NCBI RefSeq assembly: GCF_900105345.1
Contig: NZ_FNSN01000003.1
Location: 1,860,001 to 1,924,000 of the forward strand
Direction: 5' to 3'
DNA: 64,000 bases
DNA from: Arthrobacter woluwensis
Lineage (GTDB): Bacteria > Actinomycetota > Actinomycetes > Actinomycetales > Micrococcaceae
Shown here: in pieces, positions 54,068-62,641 of the stretch
Numbering within the stretch: the stretch's first letter is position 1
Layout: each line of letters begins with the position of its first letter
The notes under the pieces: model-generated
Seen by the model: only the letters and a program-made list of their open reading frames with translations
Database searches by the model: none
What the model was told of the DNA's origin: nothing
Program-made: the position numbers and the translations under genes

Positions 54068-55236
54068 CCGATCGGGAGACGCGGCAGGTGGAGCTGGCGG
54101 AGCGGTACCTGCCGCAGGAACTGCTCGAACGGTTCCGCGAGCGGGCGGCCGTCTATGACCGGGAGAACCGTTTCTTCGACGAGGACTTCGCCGAGCTGCG
54201 GGAGCTGGGCTATTTGCAGCTTTTCGTCCCGGAGGAGTTCGGCGGCCCCGGCCTGAATCTGCTCGAGGTCACGCGGCTGCAGCATCGCCTGGCGACGGCG
54301 GCCCCGGCCACGGCCCTGGCGATCAATATGCATCTCATGTGCACCGGCGTCGCACGGGCTCTGTGGGCGCGCGGCGACGATTCCCTGACCCGCGTGTTCG
54401 AGGAGGCGATGGCCGGGGAGGTCTTCGCCTTCGGGATCAGCGAACCCTCCAACGACTGGGTGCTGCAGGGGTCCACCACGGTGGCCGAGGTCCAGGAGGA
54501 CGGCGGATACCTGCTCACCGGCATCAAGATCTTCACGTCACTCTCCCCGGTCTGGACCCGACTGCTGGCGCACGGCCTGGACGCGTCCGATCCGGAGAAC
54601 CCCCGGCTCGTCTACGGTTTCCTCGAACGCGAAGCCCCCGGCATCACGGTCTCGGACCAATGGGACGTGCTTGGGATGCGGGCCTCCCAGAGCCGCGCCA
54701 CGATTCTGAAGGGCGTGCCGCTGAAGGCCGGGAACGTGGTGCGGAGGATCCCGCCCGGCCGCACGCCGGACCTGCTGACGTTCGCGATCACGAGCCACTT
54801 CCAGCTCATGATCGGCTCCGTCTATGCCGGGGTGGCGTGGCGCGCCCTGGAGCTGGGCGCCGTGGGCCTGAAGCGCCGCAGCTCGGCCAAGAGCGGCACC
54901 GCCTTCTCCGAAGTGCCGGAGTACCGCGCGCGACTGGCCGACACCCACCTCGAGTACCTGGCGGTCCCCGCCCAGCTGGACACGTACTCCCGCGACGTCG
55001 ACGAGCTGGTCGACCACGGAGCCGGCTGGCCGTTGCGCCTCGTGAGCGCCCGGCTCAACGCGGCCACCGCAGCACGCCGGGCGGCCGAGACCGCGCTGAT
55101 GTGCGCTGGGGGCAGTGGTTTCGACAACGGCTCCGAGCTGAGCCGTCTCTGGCGGGACGCGACGGCGGGGCTCTTCCACCCGCCGTCGGCCGACGCCGCG
55201 CGTCCGATGTTCGCGGCGGCCCTGCTGGACGACTGA
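54064..55236 (+). CDS. Acyl-CoA dehydrogenase family protein
   Basis: A 390-residue FAD enzyme of the acyl-CoA dehydrogenase fold. It shows an N-terminal helical domain (FRERAAVYDRENRFFDEDFAELRELGYLQLFVPEEFGGPG), a beta domain with FGISEPSNDW and GYLLTGIKIFTS, and a C-terminal helical domain with ALMCAGGSGFDNGSELSRLWRD. It would introduce a double bond next to a thioester or act as a related flavin monooxygenase. The GTG start overlaps the ketosynthase stop by 4 bases. The catalytic Glu position is not obvious by eye. Confidence 0.86.
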   Translation: MTDRETRQVELAERYLPQELLERFRERAAVYDRENRFFDEDFAELRELGYLQLFVPEEFGGPGLNLLEVTRLQHRLATAAPATALAINMHLMCTGVARALWARGDDSLTRVFEEAMAGEVFAFGISEPSNDWVLQGSTTVAEVQEDGGYLLTGIKIFTSLSPVWTRLLAHGLDASDPENPRLVYGFLEREAPGITVSDQWDVLGMRASQSRATILKGVPLKAGNVVRRIPPGRTPDLLTFAITSHFQLMIGSVYAGVAWRALELGAVGLKRRSSAKSGTAFSEVPEYRARLADTHLEYLAVPAQLDTYSRDVDELVDHGAGWPLRLVSARLNAATAARRAAETALMCAGGSGFDNGSELSRLWRDATAGLFHPPSADAARPMFAAALLDD

Positions 55237-55265
55237 CAGACCGACGCGTGGAGTGAGGGGACACC

Positions 55266-55889
55266 ATGGACAAGATCGATCTCAAGAAGACCCTGGACTC
55301 GTACCAGGCACCGAAGGGCGCGTTCCGGATCCTCACGGTCCCGGAGCGGCGGTACCTCATGATCGACGGGCACGGGGACCCCAACTCCTCGCCCGATTTC
55401 ACGCAGGCCGTCGAATCGCTGTACCCGGTGGCCTACAAACTGAAGTTCGGCAGCCGCGCCACGACAGGCCGTGACTACGTGGTCCCTCCGCTCGAGGGAC
55501 TGTGGTGGGCCGAGGATCTGGACGCCTTCACCACGGCACGGGACAAGTCTCAGTGGGACTGGACCATGATGCTGCTGGTGCCCGAGTGGATCGACGAGGA
55601 CCAGGTGCTGGCGGCCAAGGAGCAGGCTGCGGCGAAGAACCGCCCGGCCCGCCTGGATGACGTCCGGTTCGAGGCGCTCGCGGAAGGGCTGTGCGTGCAG
55701 ACTCTCCACCTCGGCTCGTTCGATGACGAGGCCCCCGTCCTGGACCGCCTCCACCACGAGTTCGTCCCGGCGGAGGGACTGGCCCTGCGCGGGAAGCACC
55801 ACGAGATCTACCTGAGCGACTTCCGCCGGACCGCCCCGGAGAAGCAGCGCACCATCCTCCGCCAGCCGGTGGAGCGCGTGCGGAACTGA
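55266..55889 (+). CDS. GyrI-like small-molecule-binding protein
   Basis: A 207-residue protein of the GyrI-like/SHS2 fold, seen in stand-alone form. It shows RILTVPERRYLMIDGHGDPNSSPDFTQAVESLYPVAYKLKF, the central GLWWAEDL and the closing KHHEIYLSDFRRTAPEKQRTILRQPV. Members bind or hydrolyse small hydrophobic compounds and some act as cyclopropanoid cyclase-like hydrolases; no role is assigned here. It lies 29 bases after the acyl-CoA dehydrogenase gene and could be part of that operon. Confidence 0.85.
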   Translation: MDKIDLKKTLDSYQAPKGAFRILTVPERRYLMIDGHGDPNSSPDFTQAVESLYPVAYKLKFGSRATTGRDYVVPPLEGLWWAEDLDAFTTARDKSQWDWTMMLLVPEWIDEDQVLAAKEQAAAKNRPARLDDVRFEALAEGLCVQTLHLGSFDDEAPVLDRLHHEFVPAEGLALRGKHHEIYLSDFRRTAPEKQRTILRQPVERVRN

Positions 55890-55928
55890 TTCAGCGCCGA
55901 GGCTGATTCAGCCCCGAGTCAGCGCTGT

Positions 55929-56423
55929 TCAGCCCTTGGCGGGCGTGCCTCCTTCGGCGGGCGCGTCCGGCTCGGTGACGGGTGCCGCGCTGAGGTGGTC
56001 CAGGAGGTGATCCAGCGAGTCGAACTCGACCGTCGGAACGTCCTCGTCGGCCACCTCGATGCTCTCCACGCTCTGGTCCGGCCCGAGCGTGCAGTAGACG
56101 GTGGACTCGCCGTCGGGGGACTGCGCGGTGTACAGCAGCACGACGACGCCGCCCGGCTCGACGATCACGCCGTCCAGGCGGAGCGTGGGCGCCTCCGTCG
56201 TGGCGCCGCCGTCGAGCGCGGCAAGGATTTCGCGCTCCGCCTCGGAGAACGTCCCGCGGTCCAGGGGCCGCAGCGCGTCCTCGACGATCTCCGTGAGCTG
56301 CTCCAGGCTGAGCTTCTGCTCTCCGGGTTCGGCCAGCACCTCCACGTCCCGTTCGCCGGGCAGGGTGGTGGAAGCCGTCAGAGAACCGTCCTCGTCCAGG
56401 GCGGCATCGATCAATCCGGACAC
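55929..56423 (-). CDS. Hypothetical acidic protein
   Basis: I do not recognise this 164-residue protein. It is strongly acidic, has no signal peptide or membrane span, and ends in a Pro/Ala/Gly-rich tail (EPDAPAEGGTPAKG). GTG 56423 has an excellent GAAGGAG site and the codon use is normal, so it is a real gene. It converges on the GyrI-like gene and follows the glycosyltransferase gene on the same strand. Confidence 0.7.
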   Translation of the reverse strand: MSGLIDAALDEDGSLTASTTLPGERDVEVLAEPGEQKLSLEQLTEIVEDALRPLDRGTFSEAEREILAALDGGATTEAPTLRLDGVIVEPGGVVVLLYTAQSPDGESTVYCTLGPDQSVESIEVADEDVPTVEFDSLDHLLDHLSAAPVTEPDAPAEGGTPAKG

Positions 56424-56488
56424 GTCATCTCCTTCGTCGGTGGTCCCATCATGTCACCCGGGGAAACCCCTCAGGCCCCGCTGGAGCC

Positions 56489-58510
56489 TCACGCCCCTTG
56501 CGCCGCCGTCGCGGTGCACTGGTAGAGGCCCGTGACGCCGTCGGCGGTGACCGCCGTGCAGTTCGCCTCCACCCAGGTCCTGATCTCGGAGGCCGTGGTC
56601 GTCGCCGTGGAGCCGCCCGGCGCGCCGCCGAACCCGCCTCCGAAGCCACCGCCTCTGCCACCCTCGTCCACGAGCACATACTTCAGCGCGCCCGAGCTGA
56701 CGAGGGCCGTGAACTTCTGCAGGGTGGGTGCGGGGTCGTTGCCGCTGAAGCCGCCGATGGGCAGCACGGGTTCACCGCCGGAGCCTGTGATGAGGCTTGC
56801 CGCCTCCTGGGCTCCGAAGGTCGCCACCAGGTAGTCCGCGTCTCCGCGGTTGGCCCGCAGGTAGCTGAGCAGTGCCGTCGACGCCGTGCCTTCGCGGCCT
56901 CCCGCCACACCCTGCGGGAAGCCGGTCCCGCCCGGGGCGCCGTTCAGGCCGCGGCCCTGGAACCCGTTCGGCGGGGTGCCCGGCATGGCGCCCGGCTGTC
57001 CCTGACCGAAGCCCTGACGATTGCCGCCGAAGCGTGCCCCCGTCCCACCGGGACCGCCCATGCCGCCCATGCTCATGCCGCTGACGCCGCCGGCGACGGG
57101 ATTGGTCGAGTTGGGGTGGGCGATCGTCACCACGGACCACGCCGCCGGGGTGAGGATCAGCCCGCCGAGCAGCAGCACCGTCGTCCAGACCGTGAAGGCG
57201 GCGCCCCGCCGGGCCTCCCGGAGGATGAGGACCATCGCGCCGAGTCCGAGCACGACCTGGACGGCGGCGACCGCCACGGAGTACCCGCCGTAGACGAGCG
57301 CGATCGCCACCGCGGTCACCATCGCCGCGCCCAGCAGGGCGAGCTGCGCCCAGACGACCCGGCGCCGTCGGCCCACCCCGATCGCCAGGCCCACCGCCAG
57401 CCCCATCGGCACGGCGAGCGCCGCCGTGTAGAACTGGTGCATCCCGGCCACCGCGGAGAACATGGCCGCGAAGGTCAGGATCCACACACCGAGGAACACC
57501 GTCACGGCGGGACGGAACTTCAGAACCGTCAGCACGACGACGGCGAGCACCGCCACCGGGACCAGCCACCCGATCTGCCCCGCGAGCTGCTCGTTGAAGA
57601 GGCGGAAGACGCCGGCCGAGCCGGAGAACGGCGGAGTGAACGAGTTGTAGGCGGAGGAGTCCGCGGTGCTGTCCCCGAAGCGTCCCAGGCCGTTGTAGCC
57701 GAACACCATCTCCCACGGATCGTTGTGGAGCGTGCTGCCCACATACGGGCGGTCCGTGGCGGGGATGAGGGCGACCGCCACGATCCAGACGAGCGAGAGA
57801 GCCAGGCTGGTCACCCCTGCGAGCGCGGTGTGCCAGAGTTTCCGCCACCAGGGCTGTGCCGTGCACAGGTAGGCGGCGGCGAGGGCCGGCCACACCGCCC
57901 AGGCCTCGAGCATGTATGTCTGGAACGAGACCGCGACGAATGCTCCGGCCAGCAGCAGCCAGCCGAGGCTCCGCTGTTCCAGCGCGCGGACCGCGGCCCA
58001 GGCGGTGAGAGCCAGCCCCAGGACGAAGAACGTCTCCGGCTGATTCGAGCGGGACACGGCCACGAGGATGGGTGTGGTGGCGACGACCGCGCCGCCCACG
58101 AGCCCCGCCGTCGTGCCGGCCACCCGTTTCGCCGTGACCGCCACGAGGAGCGTCGCGGCCACGGCGGCCAGGGCGTTCGGCAGGACGACCGAGAGCGTGG
58201 AGAACCCGAAGAACCGGACGAAGAGTGCCGGGATCCAGAACGAACCCGGGATCTTGTCGAGGGTCACGGTCCCGGACGGGTCGAACGCTCCGAAGAAGAA
58301 GTTGTGCCAGTTCTGGCTCATCGAGAGCGCGATCGAGGCGTAGTACTCGGAGCGTTCCCCGGACCACAGGCCCCAGACCGTGAGCGCTGCGGCGCCGACG
58401 CCCAGGACGAGGAGGCCGAGCGGCCAGGGGCCCCAGCGCCCGGTGCGGGGCGCCGGGCGCTGGAGCGAGGGTGAGAGAACGGGGGACAGGGAGGCTGGGC
58501 TGGAGGTCAT
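56489..58510 (-). CDS. Glycosyltransferase family 39-like membrane protein (ArnT/PMT type)
   Basis: A 673-residue polyprenyl-linked-sugar glycosyltransferase with about 12 spans. The first outer loop has acidic ARTEY-like content (SGERSEYYASIALSM) and ends FGAFDPSGTVTLDKIPGSFWIPAL, with the Asp/Lys of the PMT fold. After the spans comes a Gly/Pro/Gln-rich linker (around 56900-57090) and a C-terminal outer domain containing YLVATFGAQEAASLI and PVLPIGGFSGNDPAPTL. The start 58510 is uncertain; 58537 is also possible and neither has a good ribosome site. It would move a sugar from a lipid carrier to an acceptor outside the membrane. Confidence 0.85.
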   Translation of the reverse strand: MTSSPASLSPVLSPSLQRPAPRTGRWGPWPLGLLVLGVGAAALTVWGLWSGERSEYYASIALSMSQNWHNFFFGAFDPSGTVTLDKIPGSFWIPALFVRFFGFSTLSVVLPNALAAVAATLLVAVTAKRVAGTTAGLVGGAVVATTPILVAVSRSNQPETFFVLGLALTAWAAVRALEQRSLGWLLLAGAFVAVSFQTYMLEAWAVWPALAAAYLCTAQPWWRKLWHTALAGVTSLALSLVWIVAVALIPATDRPYVGSTLHNDPWEMVFGYNGLGRFGDSTADSSAYNSFTPPFSGSAGVFRLFNEQLAGQIGWLVPVAVLAVVVLTVLKFRPAVTVFLGVWILTFAAMFSAVAGMHQFYTAALAVPMGLAVGLAIGVGRRRRVVWAQLALLGAAMVTAVAIALVYGGYSVAVAAVQVVLGLGAMVLILREARRGAAFTVWTTVLLLGGLILTPAAWSVVTIAHPNSTNPVAGGVSGMSMGGMGGPGGTGARFGGNRQGFGQGQPGAMPGTPPNGFQGRGLNGAPGGTGFPQGVAGGREGTASTALLSYLRANRGDADYLVATFGAQEAASLITGSGGEPVLPIGGFSGNDPAPTLQKFTALVSSGALKYVLVDEGGRGGGFGGGFGGAPGGSTATTTASEIRTWVEANCTAVTADGVTGLYQCTATAAQGA

Positions 58511-58555
58511 GCACACCAGCACACCCCGGCAGGGCATGCGCTGACTGTGCCGACC

Positions 58556-59041
58556 CTATGCGCCTGCTGTGCCCGTCCGCCGTCGGACGATCCGGAGCAG
58601 GAACGCGTCGAGCGAGAAACGCGTCGCGCTGTGCGGCCACAGCACCACACACAAGGACAGCAGCACCATCACCGGGTACTGGGCGATCAGCTGGTCGGCC
58701 ATCCAGTACGTCATGAGGGTGAAGATGGACCCCACGGCGGCGGGCAGTGTCAGGACCCCGAGGAGGAGAGCCACGCCCAGCCCGGTCTCCAGCAGCGGCA
58801 TGACCACGCCGAACAGCTCGGGCGCCTGGCCCAGGACACCGGTGGCGAACCACTGGAAGAACTCCGGCACCCGGCTGTTGCCCGAGGCGCTGCCCGCCAC
58901 CAGGAGGATGTCCGCCCGGCCGAAGCCCGCACGATACTTGGTGATGCCCTCATTCAGCCACAGGATCCCGAGGATCACCCTCACCGCGCCGACGATGAGC
59001 GGGGCGGTGAGGGCGGGGATCCGTGGTCCGGTGCGGTCCAT
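58556..59041 (-). CDS. DoxX/DoxD-like membrane protein
   Basis: A 161-residue protein with four spans. The N-terminal VRVILGILWLNEGITKYRAGFG and the later PLLETGLGVALLLGVLTLPAA are typical of DoxX-like proteins, some of which are subunits of membrane quinone oxidoreductases. Its ATG overlaps the stop of the DM13 lipoprotein gene by one base, so the two act together. A link of the DM13 protein's redox domain to membrane quinones is inference. Confidence 0.85.
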   Translation of the reverse strand: MDRTGPRIPALTAPLIVGAVRVILGILWLNEGITKYRAGFGRADILLVAGSASGNSRVPEFFQWFATGVLGQAPELFGVVMPLLETGLGVALLLGVLTLPAAVGSIFTLMTYWMADQLIAQYPVMVLLSLCVVLWPHSATRFSLDAFLLRIVRRRTGTAGA

Positions 59042-59520
59042 CAGGACAGCTTGGCGGCGCCGAACACGGCCTTCGCCTTGTCGCAGTGCACCACCACGTA
59101 GCCGGAGGAGGCGGCGCCGGCCGGGAGGGTGAACGCCTGGGACGCGGTGTTGAAGGAGACCTTGCCGAGCTGGGTGCCCGTGCCGATGGCCGCCTCGTCC
59201 GTCCCGGACGCCAGGTACAGGTGCAGGTCCGGGCCTTCATCCGAGGAGAAACCGGACAGGGTCACCTTGCCGTCGGCGACGGTCACGGTGCCCTTGACGG
59301 ACTTCCCGTTGAGCCCGGCGAAATCGCCTTGGTGCTTGGCCATGGCCATGGAGGACTCCGACGCCATCGACGACGGCGAGCCGCCCGCCGCGGACATGCT
59401 CGACTCGGGCATGGAGGTGGAGCCGGTGCCGGACGAGCCCGTGGACCCGGCGCCGCCGCACGCGGACAGGGAGAGGGCGAGAGCGAGAAGTCCTGCACCG
59501 ACGAGGGCCTTGGTACGCAT
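59041..59520 (-). CDS. DM13-domain lipoprotein
   Basis: A 159-residue secreted lipoprotein. The lipobox LSAC has lipid-carrying Cys21. A 45-residue Ser/Gly/Met-rich linker repeats SSM units. The DM13 domain begins GDFAGLNGKSVKGTVTVADGKVTL and contains GPDLHLYLASG and a Cys in VVVHCDKAKAVFG. DM13 domains are proposed to serve in redox or cytochrome-like electron transfer. The Met-rich linker could bind metal such as copper; that is speculation. It is divergent from a two-component system, with tandem repeats in between. Confidence 0.85.
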   Translation of the reverse strand: MRTKALVGAGLLALALSLSACGGAGSTGSSGTGSTSMPESSMSAAGGSPSSMASESSMAMAKHQGDFAGLNGKSVKGTVTVADGKVTLSGFSSDEGPDLHLYLASGTDEAAIGTGTQLGKVSFNTASQAFTLPAGAASSGYVVVHCDKAKAVFGAAKLS

Positions 59521-59632
59521 GATGTTCTTCCTTCTATGGGGTGAGGTGTTCCGGTCAGGAGCGGGACGCCACCCGGAGGAGGGCCGCTCGCTGTGCTCGA
59601 GTCAAGCAGCCGGGAAGCGCTCGCGGGCCGGT

Positions 59633-59670
59633 CCTTTCACGGCCGTAAGAGACCTTTCAGAACGGTAAGA
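59633..59670. promoter_or_regulatory. Tandem direct repeats, likely response-regulator binding sites
   Basis: Two 18-base repeats (59633-59650 and 59653-59670) share CCTTTCA at the left and GTAAGA at the right and match at about 14 of 18 positions. Their 20-base period is two turns of the helix, the classic layout for OmpR/PhoB-type dimers. They lie between the DM13 lipoprotein gene and the divergent response regulator gene. Confidence 0.65.
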
Positions 59671-59714
59671 TCCGCCGCGGTCCGGAGCCGGAGCGGCGCG
59701 GCTAAGCTTCGACT

Positions 59715-60410
59715 ATGGACCCTGGAACAGCCCGCGTGATGGTCGTGGAGGACGACCCCACCGTCCGCATGATCGTCAGCGATCACCTGCGCGCCGCCGG
59801 ATACGTGGTGGCCCAGCACGCCGACGGCGCGAGCGCCCTCGAAGCCCTGCGGGACCAGGTGCCCGATGTGCTGATCGTGGACCGCATGATGCCGGGACTC
59901 AGCGGGGACGAGCTCTGCCGCGAGGTGCGGACGTTCTCCGACGTGCCGATCATGATGCTCACCGCCATGGGCGCCGTGGAGGACCGGATCGAGGGTCTGG
60001 AACACGGAGCCGATGACTACCTCAGCAAACCCTTCGCCCTGCGCGAGCTGCAGTTGCGGGTGGCGGCCCTGGTCCGCCGCCGGGTCTCCTCGAGCGCTCC
60101 GGCCGCCTTCACGGCAGGGCGCTTCCGGATCGACCCCGCTCATCGCCGGGTGTGGGCCGACCAGCGGGAGGTGGCGCTCACCACGCGGGAGTATGAGCTG
60201 TTCCTCTACCTCGTCCAGCATCCCGACCAGGTGGTGAGCCGCGACGAGATCCTGCGGGAGGTGTGGGGGTGGGGCTTCGGCGACCCGTCCACCGTGACCG
60301 TGCACGTCCGGCGGCTGCGGGAGAAGATCGAGACCGACCCCCGGTACCCCTGCTATCTCCGCACCGAGTGGGGCGCCGGGTACCGCTTCACGATCGAGCC
60401 GTCATGCTGA
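59715..60410 (+). CDS. OmpR/PhoB family response regulator
   Basis: A 231-residue regulator. The receiver has VEDDP, the phospho-acceptor Asp in LIVDRMMPGLSG, LTA and the Lys in DYLSKPFA. The winged helix has TTREYELFLYLVQHPDQVVSRDEIL and the end GAGYRFTIEPS. No ribosome site precedes the ATG, and TAAGCT ends 6 bases upstream, so a leaderless transcript is possible. It overlaps the kinase gene by 7 bases. The upstream tandem repeats suggest autoregulation and control of the DM13-DoxX pair. Confidence 0.92.
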   Translation: MDPGTARVMVVEDDPTVRMIVSDHLRAAGYVVAQHADGASALEALRDQVPDVLIVDRMMPGLSGDELCREVRTFSDVPIMMLTAMGAVEDRIEGLEHGADDYLSKPFALRELQLRVAALVRRRVSSSAPAAFTAGRFRIDPAHRRVWADQREVALTTREYELFLYLVQHPDQVVSRDEILREVWGWGFGDPSTVTVHVRRLREKIETDPRYPCYLRTEWGAGYRFTIEPSC

Positions 60411-61585
60411 GTCCTGCGGATCTGCTGCTGATCGTCGTGACGACGGCCGTCTGCACGGGGGCTGTCAGTCTGCTCGCCTGGCTGGCCCTGCGCTGGAACC
60501 GCCGCGGCTCGATCGCCTCCCAGTTCGCGATCGTGATCGTCGCGGTCGTCCTCTCGATCGCCTGTTCCACGCTCGCCGTGCTCGTGGAGATGTTCTTCTC
60601 ACCCCACGACCTCACGGTCCTCGTATGGGTCCTCGGGGTGTCGGCCGTCCTGAGTGTCACGGCAGCCGTCCTCATCACCGGCAGGACCGCGCGGCGGTCC
60701 CTGGACGCGCTCGTGGCGTCGGCGCAGCGGGTGGGGGACGGCGCCGTCGTCGCGGCGGGGACGCCCGGCTGGCAGGAGTTCAACGAACTGTCCGCGGAAC
60801 TCGCCGAGACGTCACGGCGGCTCGCGGCGGCGCGCGCGGAGCTGGAGAAGCTCGACGCCGCGCGGCGGCAGTTCTACGCCGGCATCTCTCACGATCTGCG
60901 GACCCCTCTCACGGGGATCCGGGCGCTCGCGGAAGCGCTGGAGGACGGCGTGGTGGAGGACGCCGGGGCCACCGCGCGCCGGATCGGGTCCCGGGCCGAG
61001 GCGATGACACGGATGGTGGACGACCTGTTCGAGCTGTCCAAGCTCCAGGAGGGTACGCTGCGGCTTCAGCCGGAACTGGTGGAGCTCCTGGATCTGGTCT
61101 CGGACGCCGTGACCGACGTCCAGCCGCTGGCGGAGCGGAAGGGGATCCGCATCTCCCAGCGCGGCGTCGAGGGGCGGTTGCTCTGGGCGGATCCGCGCGA
61201 GCTGAGCCGGGTCCTGGGGAATCTCCTCAGCAATGGGATCCGGCACGCCCCGGAGCAGTCGGAGATCCTGATCGCGGCGGACACCGTGGGGGAGGATCGC
61301 CTGGTGCTGACCGTGCTCGACCAGGGCCCCGGCGTCGCGGCGGAGGATCTCGGCCGGATCTTCGACGTCGGGTGGCGCGCGGATGCGGCCCGGACCGCCG
61401 AGGAGCCGTCGGAGCTCTCCTCGGGGGCGGGCCTCGGGCTGGCGATCGTGCGGGGCATCGTCGAGGCGCATGGCGGCAAGGTCCGGGCAGGCCAGGTCCC
61501 CGACGGCTTCCAGCTGGAGGTCACGCTGCCGCTGGGCGGGGCCGGTGCCGGAGGCGCTCCGCCGCCGGCGTCTTCGGTGCGCTGA
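60404..61585 (+). CDS. Sensor histidine kinase
   Basis: A 393-residue kinase. Three hydrophobic segments lie at the N-terminus (LLLIVVTTAVCTGAVSLLAWLAL, FAIVIVAVVLSIACSTLAVLV, LVWVLGVSAVLSVTAAVLI) with very short loops, so it is probably an intramembrane-sensing kinase. A HAMP-like RTARRSLDALVASAQRVGDG leads to the H-box AGISHDLRTPLTGIRAL, then the N-box LLSNGIRHAP, G1 LDQGPGV and G2 GAGLGLAIV. It has an Ala/Gly-rich tail. It should sense membrane state and phosphorylate the regulator encoded upstream. Confidence 0.92.
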   Translation: MLSPADLLLIVVTTAVCTGAVSLLAWLALRWNRRGSIASQFAIVIVAVVLSIACSTLAVLVEMFFSPHDLTVLVWVLGVSAVLSVTAAVLITGRTARRSLDALVASAQRVGDGAVVAAGTPGWQEFNELSAELAETSRRLAAARAELEKLDAARRQFYAGISHDLRTPLTGIRALAEALEDGVVEDAGATARRIGSRAEAMTRMVDDLFELSKLQEGTLRLQPELVELLDLVSDAVTDVQPLAERKGIRISQRGVEGRLLWADPRELSRVLGNLLSNGIRHAPEQSEILIAADTVGEDRLVLTVLDQGPGVAAEDLGRIFDVGWRADAARTAEEPSELSSGAGLGLAIVRGIVEAHGGKVRAGQVPDGFQLEVTLPLGGAGAGGAPPPASSVR

Positions 61586-61595
61586 CCCGGCCCGA

Positions 61596-62204
61596 TCAGC
61601 CCGAGGGCAGCACGACGCCGAAGCGGCCGGCGGTGCGCTCGAACTGGGCCAGGAGGCGCGGCCAGCGGTCCTCCTGGCCGAATTCCACCTGAGCCGCGGC
61701 GAGCTGCGCGGCCTGCTCCTCGGTGTTCCCGGTGGCACACCACCAGGCGAACAGGTCGAGGTTGAGGGGACCGCCGCTCCGGAGCGCCTCGGCGAGGGCC
61801 GGTGCGGTGTCGATCGCCGCGAGGTGCCCGTCGAGCTGGAGCAGGGCCTCACCGAACGCCGGGTGGAGGTCCTCGTCCGTCCAGGATTCCAGGTCGATCC
61901 ACTGCCCGGGCCAGTCGATCACGGATTCGAAGCGTCGGCTGTACTGCGGCGTCGCCTTCTCCAGCCGATCCGGGACGGTGGCGCCCACGGTCCGCGCGAA
62001 ATCCGGCACATACGCGCTGACCTCGACGTAGAAGCGCAGGTGGTCCGGTGCATTGCCCTGGCTGCGCTGAAGAGTGATCCCGTGCACCGCCTCGGGCGTC
62101 TCCCGCGACCAGCTGAGCTTGCGCTTCCGGTAGCCGAGGGGCTTGAGGGCGGGCACGACGACGCCGGCCACGAGAGCGTCGAACCTGGCCTCCAGCTCGC
62201 TCAT
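61596..62204 (-). CDS. DUF4304-like domain protein of unknown function
   Basis: A 202-residue protein. The N-terminus FDALVAGVVVPALKPLGYRKRKLSWSRETPEAVHGITLQRSQGN and the later LRFYVEVSAYVPDF resemble DUF4304 proteins, small soluble proteins of unknown role sometimes found near toxin-immunity loci. None is seen here. No signal peptide or span is present. Start 62204 is chosen because the longer frame contains no family-like sequence. It converges on the histidine kinase gene with 10 bases between. Confidence 0.72.
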   Translation of the reverse strand: MSELEARFDALVAGVVVPALKPLGYRKRKLSWSRETPEAVHGITLQRSQGNAPDHLRFYVEVSAYVPDFARTVGATVPDRLEKATPQYSRRFESVIDWPGQWIDLESWTDEDLHPAFGEALLQLDGHLAAIDTAPALAEALRSGGPLNLDLFAWWCATGNTEEQAAQLAAAQVEFGQEDRWPRLLAQFERTAGRFGVVLPSG

Positions 62205-62641
62205 GCGCGCCCCTCCCGGCGAAGAGGCGTCATCGGCGGTATGCCCGCCCGCCGCGCGGTGGATCCCATGTGTTCCCCCTGTCGTCCAGTCGCCGGTTCG
62301 TCCCGGCGACTCTGGAAGAGTATGCGGACCGGACCCCGATTGACCAGGGGCGGCCTCGATCACGCTGCCCTGCTGAATGCTGAACTGGAACTTACCTCGA
62401 GCAGGATCATCCGTGCGCCCCGGGAAGGGTCTTGGTAAGCGGGGATCGGCCCTGAGCGGCTGTGGTGATGACCGCGGAGATCCGGCTGGCGGACCACTTC
62501 GAGGGCCCAGAGCACACGGTCGTGGTCCGTCACGGCTGCCCGGATGCCAAGGCGCGCAACGAGGTGCTCGGCTCTCTTCGAGAGATCGGGATCGGTGACG
62601 GCAGCACTTACGGCTCACGCCGAGTCAGAGACGGTGTGAAC
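62205..62641. other. 437-base intergenic stretch, no gene assigned
   Basis: This stretch holds the upstream region of the DUF4304-like gene and the 3' side of the siderophore ATPase gene. A plus-strand frame opening at 62462 and starting MTAEIRLADHFEG reads on into sequence antisense to the ATPase; I could not support it as a gene. A 7-base stem around 62295-62313 (GTCGCCG/CGGCGAC) is visible. Nothing else stands out. Confidence 0.5.

Noticed and set aside
62462-62641. Plus-strand frame starting MTAEIRLADHFEG
   Set aside because: The codon use is plausible but the frame has no stop before running antisense through the siderophore ATPase gene, and no family is recognised.
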